From assembly GCA_963991985.1 (NCBI GenBank), contig CAXDRX010000038.1, positions 1 through 9,871 on the forward strand: a stretch of DNA of 9,871 bases. The letters run 5' to 3'. The DNA is from MED-G17 sp963991985. Lineage in GTDB: Bacteria > Bacteroidota > Bacteroidia > NS11-12g > UBA9320. The first letter of the stretch is position 1. Every line of letters begins with the position of its first letter. Both the position numbers and the translations under genes were made by a program. This document shows, piece after piece, positions 1 through 6,536 of this stretch. The notes beneath the pieces are model-generated. The model had not been told where the DNA came from. It saw only the letters and a list, made by a program, of their open reading frames with translations, and did not search any database.

Positions 1-753
1 TACGACCTACAAAGTATTGACTCTAAGCTAGATGAACTCCGCCTTTTGAGAGGAGAACTGCCGATGGAGGTAAAAGACTTGGAAGATGAATTGGAAGGAT
101 TAAATACAAGGCTAGAAAAAATAAATTCCGAAATAGAATTGCTCAATACGGATATTTCCAACTTAAGATTACAAAAAAAGGGCGCCGAAGAGAGAATTAA
201 AAAAAATAAAGAATCCCTAAATAAGGTTAAAAATAATAGGGAATTTGAAGCGCTTTCAAAAGAAAATGAAATTAAGGATTTAGAAATGCAAGCAGCCGAT
301 AAGAAGATTGGTCAACAGCAAAACGAAATCAAAACCAAAGAAGAGCGCGTGGAGGAGGTCAATCAAAAGATTGCTGATCGGAGGTTGGACTTGGAAAATA
401 AAATCAAAGAGTTAGAAGAGATAACGAAAGAAACGGAAAAAGAAGAAAATAAAATATTAAAAAACCGAGAAAAAGCAGAGACCGTAATAGAAGGAAAGCT
501 ATTGTCGGCATACCACAGAATTCGAAAAAATGTCCTAAATGGGATTGCTGTAGCGCCCGTGTTGAGAGGAGCCTGCGGTGGATGCTTTGCACAAATTCCT
601 CCTCAGCTACAATCAGACATCCGGCAGAGAAAGAAAATTGTAATTTGTGAAAACTGTGGCAGGGTTTTGGTGGATGCAAAAATGGCTGGAATAGAAGAAT
701 CAATAGAAACAGAGAAGCCTAAGACAAGAGGCAGAAGAAAAAAGAAAGATTAA
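1..753 (+). CDS. C4-type zinc-ribbon, coiled-coil protein (COG1579-like), 5' end cut by window
   Basis: The frame is open from base 1 and ends with TAA at 751-753, so 250 residues are visible and the true start lies upstream. The first visible residues (YDLQSIDSKLDELRLLRGELP) continue straight into the rest, so the TTG at 46 and ATG at 64 are internal, not starts. Residues about 10-165 are Lys/Glu-rich with heptad-like Leu/Ile spacing, which predicts a long coiled-coil hairpin. Near the C terminus a zinc ribbon has two knuckles, C192-G-G-C195 and C216-E-N-C219. The tail is strongly basic (RGRRKKKD). This layout matches the COG1579 / zf-RING_7 family, proposed to bind nucleic acid but with no settled function. 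In Bacteroidota I recall such genes following a Nif3-like gene, which would lie off the left edge; that cannot be seen here. The gene faces dapA tail to tail. Confidence 0.88.
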   Translation, partial: YDLQSIDSKLDELRLLRGELPMEVKDLEDELEGLNTRLEKINSEIELLNTDISNLRLQKKGAEERIKKNKESLNKVKNNREFEALSKENEIKDLEMQAADKKIGQQQNEIKTKEERVEEVNQKIADRRLDLENKIKELEEITKETEKEENKILKNREKAETVIEGKLLSAYHRIRKNVLNGIAVAPVLRGACGGCFAQIPPQLQSDIRQRKKIVICENCGRVLVDAKMAGIEESIETEKPKTRGRRKKKD

Positions 754-768
754 TTCACAAACATCGGA

Positions 769-1647
769 TCAACCTAGCGTTTTGTGCAAGTCTCGAATAA
801 GCCTCTCCGTTTTATCATTTACGGGATATAAGGGAGGTCTTAGGACATTCTTCATGATGCCCATTTCATTCAAAAGCACCTTAATACCTCCAGGGTTTCC
901 ATCGACAAAAAGGGCATTGATCATGGGCAAAAGCTTGAAATGTAAATAGCGAGCAGATTCAATTTGTCCTTCTCTTGTCATCAAAACAATTTGTTTCATT
1001 TGCTTGGGATAAGCATTGCCTAGTACTGAAATTACACCGTCTACCCCCAATGGAATCAAGGGAAAAGTCAAGGCATCGTCTCCCGAAATAATTTTAAAAT
1101 CATCGGGGGCCAATCTGGCCAATTCCATGATTTGCTCTAAATTACCGGATGCTTCTTTCACTGCTACTATATTGTCAAACTCAGCCAACTTTAATTGCAA
1201 TTTTACAGACATATTGCTAGATGTTCGTCCCGGAACATTGTAAAGAACAATGGGTAGGCTGGTAGATTCCGAAACTTCTTTGTAGTGATGAAAAAGTCCC
1301 TCTTCATTGGGCTTATTATAATAGGGAGAAACCACCAAGTAGGCATCGGCAAGATTGTCTAATCTATCCATTTTTTCAAGAACTGTTTTGGTGGCATTCC
1401 CACCAACCCCAAAAACCATAGGAACTCTTCCTTCAGCAAACTCTTTTACTTTTTGAAAAACGCTTACCTGATCTTCAAAATCAATGGTTGGATTTTCTCC
1501 CGTAGTACCCATAACAACAAGATAATCTACGCCTCCCGAAATGAGATGTTCTGTGTGCTTTTGCAGTGCCTCCATGTCTATGGAGAAATCCTCATGAAAA
1601 GGAGTAGTCATTGCGACACCCAAACCCGTCAATCTTTTAACTTGCAT
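769..1647 (-). CDS. dapA: 4-hydroxy-tetrahydrodipicolinate synthase
   Basis: DapA condenses pyruvate with aspartate semialdehyde, the first committed step toward diaminopimelate and lysine, in the cytoplasm. The 292-residue length is normal for the family. Catalytic features are all present: the GTTGE motif (47-51) with T48 and T49, the PYYN segment with Y110, YNVPGR (136-141) giving the proton-relay Tyr136 and carboxylate-binding Arg141, VAVKEASG with the Schiff-base Lys164, and ISGDD (187-191) in the pyruvate loop. These line up with E. coli Thr44/45, Tyr107, Tyr133, Arg138 and Lys161 with a small offset. The ATG start lies inside the 3' end of the preceding DUF6913-like gene (11-nt overlap) and has no Shine-Dalgarno sequence, so translation is probably coupled. 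It is the last gene of the leftward ligA operon. It could be another member of the aldolase superfamily (N-acetylneuraminate lyase), but the motif set favours DapA. Confidence 0.95.
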   Translation of the reverse strand: MQVKRLTGLGVAMTTPFHEDFSIDMEALQKHTEHLISGGVDYLVVMGTTGENPTIDFEDQVSVFQKVKEFAEGRVPMVFGVGGNATKTVLEKMDRLDNLADAYLVVSPYYNKPNEEGLFHHYKEVSESTSLPIVLYNVPGRTSSNMSVKLQLKLAEFDNIVAVKEASGNLEQIMELARLAPDDFKIISGDDALTFPLIPLGVDGVISVLGNAYPKQMKQIVLMTREGQIESARYLHFKLLPMINALFVDGNPGGIKVLLNEMGIMKNVLRPPLYPVNDKTERLIRDLHKTLG

Positions 1648-2158
1648 TCTTGTGAATGTTTTGGACGAAATTATGAAATTGGATCAAATCCATTTTTTGA
1701 TGTGCCCATGCAATATCCACCAATTCTGGAAAACGATTGTTTCGGTATCCAAATTTGAGTTTTGCCATACTCCGCATGGTGGCATATTCCAAAGGAAATA
1801 TACCTTTTGAATCTAAAGCATAGATTAAATCAAAATCACTCGATGTAAAAGCCTGAATGCTTTTAAGACTAGGCTTCCCATACCAGTTGCAATCTTTTTT
1901 TGAAAAGTATGTATATAAATAGTTGGAAATCATATCATTATGTTTTTTTTCAATAGAACAATAGCCTAAACACTTCACTTTTTTACCTTCACTTTTTAGC
2001 ACACCAACTAGGTTTTCTATTTCTTTTTGATCATCTTCAACAGCATAAATAACACCAATTCGCACATTGTTTTGCATCGTTCTCAGATTGGTATTTTCTC
2101 GGGTAAGCCGTCTTTTTTTAAGTTCTTTTTTTCTAAAAATTTCAAATAATCTATCCAT
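1637..2158 (-). CDS. DUF6913-like conserved Bacteroidota protein, function unknown
   Basis: A 173-residue protein without signal peptide or membrane segment. It begins with a short, very basic segment (RKKELKKRR, 9-17), followed by an alternating beta/alpha pattern: RIGVIYA (33-39), a helix, VKCLGYC (61-67), then W92-Y-G-K-P, FDLIYALD (109-116) and KFGYR (135-139). From memory these features match the family annotated DUF6913 in Flavobacteriia, which is also found beside dapA. No catalytic motif is evident to me. The ATG lies inside the 3' end of ligA (8-nt overlap), and its own 3' end overlaps dapA by 11 nt. This arrangement implies one transcript and coupled translation. The context alone does not reveal the role: ligase and lysine synthesis are not obviously linked. 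An internal Met28 is an alternative start, but it would remove the basic segment seen in relatives. Confidence 0.8.
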   Translation of the reverse strand: MDRLFEIFRKKELKKRRLTRENTNLRTMQNNVRIGVIYAVEDDQKEIENLVGVLKSEGKKVKCLGYCSIEKKHNDMISNYLYTYFSKKDCNWYGKPSLKSIQAFTSSDFDLIYALDSKGIFPLEYATMRSMAKLKFGYRNNRFPELVDIAWAHQKMDLIQFHNFVQNIHKNAS

Positions 2159-4184
2159 CCAACATGTTGATAAGTTCTTTTTCCGATATGATTTTGATAT
2201 TCAATTTTTTGGCTTTTGCCAATTTAGCGGGTCCCATATTTTCGCCACCAACGATAAGATTGGTTTTTGAAGAAATACTTCCTTGTAAAATTCCTCCATG
2301 ATTTTCAATCGTCTGTTGGATATCCTTTCGAGAAAAATGGCTAAAAACACCGCTCACTACTATTTTTTGATTTTCAAGTATTCTGGAGACTTTAGCTTCT
2401 TCAAAAAACACAAGATTTAAACCTGCATTTTGTAAATCATTCAATACTTCTATATTAAACTGATTTGAAAAATAAGCAAATACACTTTCGGCGATCTTGG
2501 TTCCAATTTCTTCGGTTTGTTCTAAATCTTCTCTTGTTGCATTGGACAAAGATTCCCAACTTTTGAATTTTTTCGCTAGTTTTTTGGCAACAGTTTCACC
2601 TACATATCGAATACCCAAACCAAACAATACTTTCTCGAATGGTTTTTCTTTGGATTTTTCTATGCCCATCAATAGGTTGTTTACTGACTTTTCCTTAAGA
2701 CTTATTTTTTTTTCTGTTCCATCAGGATTTACAATGATTTTGCTTACATCAAACAATTGATCATAGCTTAGTTGGTAAAGGTCTTTAAAATGAAAAAGCA
2801 GCTTTTTGTCCACCAATAGCTCAATTGTTTCCGAACCCAAACCCTCTATATCAAGGGCGTTTCTAGAGGCAAAGTGAGCAATCCTCCCTTTTATCTGAGG
2901 TGGGCAAGAACTATTTTCACAATAATGGATCGCCTCCCCATCTCTTTTGACCAAAGTGGAAAAGCAAGCCGGGCATTTTGATATAAAATGAAAGGGTGGG
3001 CTGTCTTGGTAACTTCTTTTTTCTACAACCACTCCTACTACTTTTGGTATTATTTCCCCTCCTTTTTCGATTTTCACAACATCATTTTCTCGGATGTCCA
3101 TTTTGGAAATAAAATCTTCATTATGCAGGGAAGCTCGCTTAACATTTGTACCCAATAGATTCACAACCTCTAAATTGGCAACAGGCGTTACGGCACCCGT
3201 TCTACCAACTTGATACGTAATTTTTTTGAGCCTTGTTGTAACTTGTTCAGTAGCGAATTTATAGGATATCGCCCACCTTGGGAATTTTGAAGTATAGCCC
3301 AATTGTTTTTGTATTTCTATTTCGTTGACCTTTATGACAATCCCGTCGATATCAAAACTCAATTTTTGTTTTTCATTTTCCCAATGGTTTACAAAGTCCA
3401 TCAATTCGTTAATATCGTTGCACCGCTTGGCGTATCCAGAAGTTTTTAAACCCCAGGCTGAAATACGATTCAAACCTTCCCAATGTGAAGATGCACTAGG
3501 AGAAACCAAATGATATAAGAAAATATCTAAGGGTCGCTGAGCAACCTCACTAGAATCTTGCATTTTTATGGTGCCAGCGGCGCAGTTGCGAGGATTGGCA
3601 AAAGTGTTTTGACCTTTACCTTCTCTTTGAAGATTTAATCTTTCAAATGCCATTTTATGCATGAATATTTCTCCTCTTATTTCGATTTTGGAAGGAAAAT
3701 CGCCTTCCAATGAATGATTGAGCGATTTGATGGTTTGAACATTTTTCGTTACATCATCCCCCACTTGACCATCGCCCCGCGTAATGGCTTTGTCTAGTCT
3801 TCCATTGCGATAATGTAAGCTTATGGCCAGGCCATCAAATTTTAATTCAGCCACATAGGTATAATTTGAATGGCCAATCATCTTTTGAATTCTATTGTCA
3901 AAATCAACAAGTTCACTTTTGCTGTACGTATTTCCCAATGACAACATCGGACTTTCGTGGGCAATCGTCTGAAATTTTTTGGTGATGCCTCCTCCCACTT
4001 TTTCGGTAGGTGAATTGGGATCCTTCAATTGAGGAAATTGTGCTTCTAAATATTCCAATCGCTTAAGCATTAAGTCAAATTTTTGATCAGAAATGATAGG
4101 ATCAGCCAAAATATAATATCGGTAATTGTGTTCCTTCAGCTCTTTGGTTAATGAGCGTAATTCCTCATGCAATTTAAGCGACAT
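2151..4184 (-). CDS. ligA: NAD+-dependent DNA ligase
   Basis: LigA seals nicks in duplex DNA using NAD+, chiefly joining Okazaki fragments and finishing repair. The 677 residues are full length for the family. In order: the N-terminal NAD-binding (Ia) region with YRYY (21-24); the adenylation domain with active-site Lys115 in K-F-D-G; RGDGQVGDDVT (136-146); the GEIF and NPRNCAAGT segments (171-206); the IDGIVIK motif (279-285); an OB fold; a four-Cys zinc finger (C404, C407, C422, C427); helix-hairpin-helix repeats (about 440-590) including the GIRYVGETVA segment; and a C-terminal BRCT domain (about 601-677). A short insertion around 482-497 (IVNPDGTEKK) resembles that in other Bacteroidota ligases as I remember them. 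The ATG at 4184 has no Shine-Dalgarno sequence but sits 10 nt below a TAAATTTG promoter box. It heads the operon ligA, DUF6913-like gene, dapA. Confidence 0.97.
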   Translation of the reverse strand: MSLKLHEELRSLTKELKEHNYRYYILADPIISDQKFDLMLKRLEYLEAQFPQLKDPNSPTEKVGGGITKKFQTIAHESPMLSLGNTYSKSELVDFDNRIQKMIGHSNYTYVAELKFDGLAISLHYRNGRLDKAITRGDGQVGDDVTKNVQTIKSLNHSLEGDFPSKIEIRGEIFMHKMAFERLNLQREGKGQNTFANPRNCAAGTIKMQDSSEVAQRPLDIFLYHLVSPSASSHWEGLNRISAWGLKTSGYAKRCNDINELMDFVNHWENEKQKLSFDIDGIVIKVNEIEIQKQLGYTSKFPRWAISYKFATEQVTTRLKKITYQVGRTGAVTPVANLEVVNLLGTNVKRASLHNEDFISKMDIRENDVVKIEKGGEIIPKVVGVVVEKRSYQDSPPFHFISKCPACFSTLVKRDGEAIHYCENSSCPPQIKGRIAHFASRNALDIEGLGSETIELLVDKKLLFHFKDLYQLSYDQLFDVSKIIVNPDGTEKKISLKEKSVNNLLMGIEKSKEKPFEKVLFGLGIRYVGETVAKKLAKKFKSWESLSNATREDLEQTEEIGTKIAESVFAYFSNQFNIEVLNDLQNAGLNLVFFEEAKVSRILENQKIVVSGVFSHFSRKDIQQTIENHGGILQGSISSKTNLIVGGENMGPAKLAKAKKLNIKIISEKELINMLDG

Positions 4185-4206
4185 TTTAATTGCTCAAATT
4201 TAATTG
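4185..4206. repeat. Short direct repeat TTTAATTG x2 in the ligA leader
   Basis: TTTAATTG occurs at 4185-4192 and again at 4199-4206, 14 nt apart start to start, between the ligA start codon and its candidate -7 box, which it partly overlaps. It could be a regulator site, but in such AT-rich sequence chance is a reasonable explanation. Confidence 0.25.
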
Positions 4207-4229
4207 AATTAATACTATATAATTATCAA
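4195..4229 (-). promoter_or_regulatory. Candidate ligA operon promoter, Bacteroidota type
   Basis: Reading leftward, TTG (4229-4227), 24 nt, then TAAATTTG (4202-4195), an exact match to the Bacteroidota -7 box TAnnTTTG. The ligA ATG follows 10 nt later. The spacing is at or just beyond the long end of the range I recall for flavobacterial promoters. Inferred from sequence only. Confidence 0.5.
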
Positions 4230-4237
4230 TACATTTG
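4204..4237 (+). promoter_or_regulatory. Candidate promoter of the RemB-like gene, Bacteroidota type
   Basis: TTG (4204-4206), 23 nt, then TACATTTG (4230-4237), an exact match to TAnnTTTG. Only 7 nt separate the box from the ATG at 4245, so the transcript would be leaderless or nearly so. It interleaves with the opposing ligA promoter: each -33 TTG lies within a base or two of the other's -7 box. Confidence 0.5.
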
Positions 4238-4244
4238 GGGCTCT

Positions 4245-5915
4245 ATGAGGTTTTTAATTGCTACTTTGTTTTTCTCCTACCCCAGCCTTTTCATGATTGG
4301 GCAAAACGCTTTTTTTCGAAACACCAAGCAAAACAATCATATCATAGATAGAATTGAGATGCTGCAAGGAAAAATATTAGAAGACGTTTTTACTTCTGCA
4401 AAACCTTACCTATTGAAGGATGTTTATACACAATCCAAAAAATTTGAAGCCCAATCGATTCAAGATAAGTTCAATAAAAAACTATTGTTGGATAAATGCT
4501 TTGAACTTCGAGATGATTCTCATTTCAGGAGCAAAAAGACCTTTTTGAATCATTTTTTTGAGTACAATGCCTACTTGTTTGGCAAAAAAGAGAATGATTA
4601 TCAATTTCTTGTGAATCCCATAGCTTATTTCAATGGAGGATATGACTGGGTAAGCAATGAAAAATTGTATCAAAACACAAGAGGGATAGTTGTCCGAGGA
4701 AGCCTCGCAAATAAACTTGGATTTTATAGTGAAATTACTGAAAATCAAGCGCTATTCCCTGAGTTTGTTCGAGAAAAAGAAAAGGCAACTGGGGCACTAC
4801 CCAATCATGGTTTTTATAAAGATTTTGGAAATAATGCTTACGACTTTTTTGGTTACAAGGGGTATATCAATTTTAAAGCTTTGCCTCCAATTGATGTCCA
4901 GTTTGGTCATGATCAAAACTTCATTGGAAATGGAAAAAGATCTTTGATACTGGGCGATTTTGCACCCCCTCATTTGTTTTTAAAATTGAATACAAAAATC
5001 AAAAAGGTAAACTACATGAATCTTTTCTCCGAGCACAGCGATTTGCAAAGAGTTATTGGAAATGGGAGCAACCAAAACAAAAAATATAGTGCCTTGCATC
5101 ATTTGAGTATAAATTTTGGCAAAAAAATCAATCTTGGATTGTTCGAACAGGTTATTTTTAGTCGGCAAAACAGCAATCAAAACAATGGATTTGAGCCAAA
5201 CTATCTGAACCCCATTATCTTTTATAGAGGAATAGAGCAAAATTTGAATAGTTCTGACAATGTGCTTCTCGGGTCAGATTTTAAATACTTAATCAGGAGA
5301 AACATGTCTTTGTACGGACAATTTGTATTGGATGAATTTAAACTATCTGAAATCAAAGCGAATAAAGGTTGGTGGGCAAATAAATGGGCCCTTCAAGCAG
5401 GGGTTAAAGCCATTGATATTTTTGGTGTCAACAACTTAGATTTTCTTTTGGAATACAATCAAGCTAGACCCTACACATATACACATTTCAAAAGCAACCA
5501 AAATTTGGTTCATTATCGCCAACCACTTGCCCATCCCCTTGGAACAAATTTCAAAGAAACTCTTTTGGAAATTTCCTACCAAGTAAAGTCAAATTGGACC
5601 ATCAATTGGCTGGCAAGTTTTATGCAACAAGGCATAGACTCAAACATTCATTCGAAAAATATAGGTGGCAATATTTTAAGAGACTATGGAGAAAGGGCTT
5701 TTGAATATGGAAACAAAACGCTACAAGGAAACTTATATCAAACCTTTTATAGCGATCTTTGGATACAATTTCAATTCAATACATTCGCCTACTTGGATTT
5801 GTCTTATACTTTCCGAAAAAACATGCGCCAATTTCCTCAAAGCTCCAATAGCCTCAATCAGATTTTGTCCATTTCGATCAGGTATTTTATCGATAGAAAT
5901 GTTCCTTTGTATTGA
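4245..5915 (+). CDS. RemB/Wzi-like outer-membrane beta-barrel protein (gliding-motility family)
   Basis: I chose the ATG at 4245, giving 556 residues, because it opens directly with a signal peptide (MRFLIATLFFSYPSLFMIGQ). The earlier in-frame ATG at 4167 would overlap ligA and add a non-signal extension. The mature part is rich in aromatic residues and alternating strands, and it ends in aromatic Tyr, as expected of an outer-membrane barrel. Conserved-looking blocks are N124-P-I, FGHDQNFIGNG (220-230), NPIIFYR (322-328), LEYNQ.RPY (402-410) and GGNILRDY (474-481). From memory these match the C-terminal barrel of proteins annotated as gliding motility protein RemB in flavobacteria, related to the Wzi capsule-assembly barrel. 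The extra N-terminal region I recall in flavobacterial RemB is absent here. Homology is fairly firm; a role in gliding or surface-polysaccharide attachment is inference. The stop codon overlaps the next start (TGATG). Confidence 0.72.
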   Translation: MRFLIATLFFSYPSLFMIGQNAFFRNTKQNNHIIDRIEMLQGKILEDVFTSAKPYLLKDVYTQSKKFEAQSIQDKFNKKLLLDKCFELRDDSHFRSKKTFLNHFFEYNAYLFGKKENDYQFLVNPIAYFNGGYDWVSNEKLYQNTRGIVVRGSLANKLGFYSEITENQALFPEFVREKEKATGALPNHGFYKDFGNNAYDFFGYKGYINFKALPPIDVQFGHDQNFIGNGKRSLILGDFAPPHLFLKLNTKIKKVNYMNLFSEHSDLQRVIGNGSNQNKKYSALHHLSINFGKKINLGLFEQVIFSRQNSNQNNGFEPNYLNPIIFYRGIEQNLNSSDNVLLGSDFKYLIRRNMSLYGQFVLDEFKLSEIKANKGWWANKWALQAGVKAIDIFGVNNLDFLLEYNQARPYTYTHFKSNQNLVHYRQPLAHPLGTNFKETLLEISYQVKSNWTINWLASFMQQGIDSNIHSKNIGGNILRDYGERAFEYGNKTLQGNLYQTFYSDLWIQFQFNTFAYLDLSYTFRKNMRQFPQSSNSLNQILSISIRYFIDRNVPLY

Positions 5916-6478
5916 TGCACCAAATAGAACCATTCTTTCACTGGCAGCACTTATATCGTGCCGTAGAAGATGAGAATTCTCCGTTCTTTGGCAAGAATTA
6001 TTCTGAATTTATTTTCACCAACAAAGTATACAATTTCGCCTTGCACCCACAATGGGATTCCATAGGTAGCGACACCCTCTTTATAAAACTTATTTATGCC
6101 TCAACGATCGAAAAATTTGCAATTATTGAGTGTATTGGGGAATGGAACGATTGCATTACCAATGATATAAAATTATTGAAAGAATTTTTGTTGGACGGTT
6201 TGGTGGAACGAGGGATTCAAACCCTCTGCTTTATTGGAGAAAATGTGCTGAACTTTCATGGAGAAGATGACTGCTATTATCAAGAATTAAGTGAAGAACT
6301 TGGTAAGGGCAACTTGTTCTTTATCAACTTCCTACCTCATGTAGTTCAAGAACTAAACAATTTTGGCATACTAAATTATGTGCAATATTTTGTCATGGAC
6401 GAAAAGGAGGATTGGAGAAAAAAAACACCCCACCAAGTAATGGATTATTTGTCCATAAAAAGTAAAAAAACAAGCTAA
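5915..6478 (+). CDS. Conserved protein of unknown function, coupled to the RemB-like gene
   Basis: The 187-residue protein starts at the ATG at 5915, which shares one base with the upstream TGA stop (TGATG); a TTG one codon earlier is less likely. There is no signal peptide or membrane segment, so it should be cytoplasmic although its partner gene encodes an outer-membrane protein. Notable blocks are WQHLYRAVEDENSPFFG (10-26), HPQWDSIGSDTL (44-55), an I-E-x-x-GEWND strand and turn (71-79), and IGENVLNFHGEDDCYY (107-122) followed by acidic residues. The many His, Asp, Glu and Trp residues in loops suggest a binding or catalytic pocket, but no known motif is recognised. I have a vague memory of similar proteins near remB-like genes in other Bacteroidota, which I cannot verify here. 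The overlap argues for translational coupling and a linked role. It is followed by a 58-bp gap before the helicase. Confidence 0.8.
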   Translation: MHQIEPFFHWQHLYRAVEDENSPFFGKNYSEFIFTNKVYNFALHPQWDSIGSDTLFIKLIYASTIEKFAIIECIGEWNDCITNDIKLLKEFLLDGLVERGIQTLCFIGENVLNFHGEDDCYYQELSEELGKGNLFFINFLPHVVQELNNFGILNYVQYFVMDEKEDWRKKTPHQVMDYLSIKSKKTS

Positions 6479-6536
6479 TTTTTCCTAACGAATAGAGATA
6501 TATTGATTAGATTAGCCACTTATTTCCATTGGAATT

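Noticed and set aside
46..66. TTG at 46 or ATG at 64 as the true start of the zinc-ribbon gene
   Set aside because: The frame is open to base 1, and the residues before these codons fit the N-terminal coiled-coil of the family, so the gene is cut by the window edge.
717..734. GCCT...AGGC stem near the end of the zinc-ribbon gene as a terminator
   Set aside because: Only 4 bp of stem with an 8-nt loop, inside the coding region and without a T-run.
4167..4244. Longer N terminus for the RemB-like gene beginning at the ATG at 4167
   Set aside because: It would overlap the ligA start and run through the candidate promoter, and it would bury a clean signal peptide that begins at 4245.
6465..6486. 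A-run and T-run flanking the stop of the 187-residue gene as a terminator hairpin
   Set aside because: The pairing is A-T only and imperfect; such runs are common in this AT-rich sequence.
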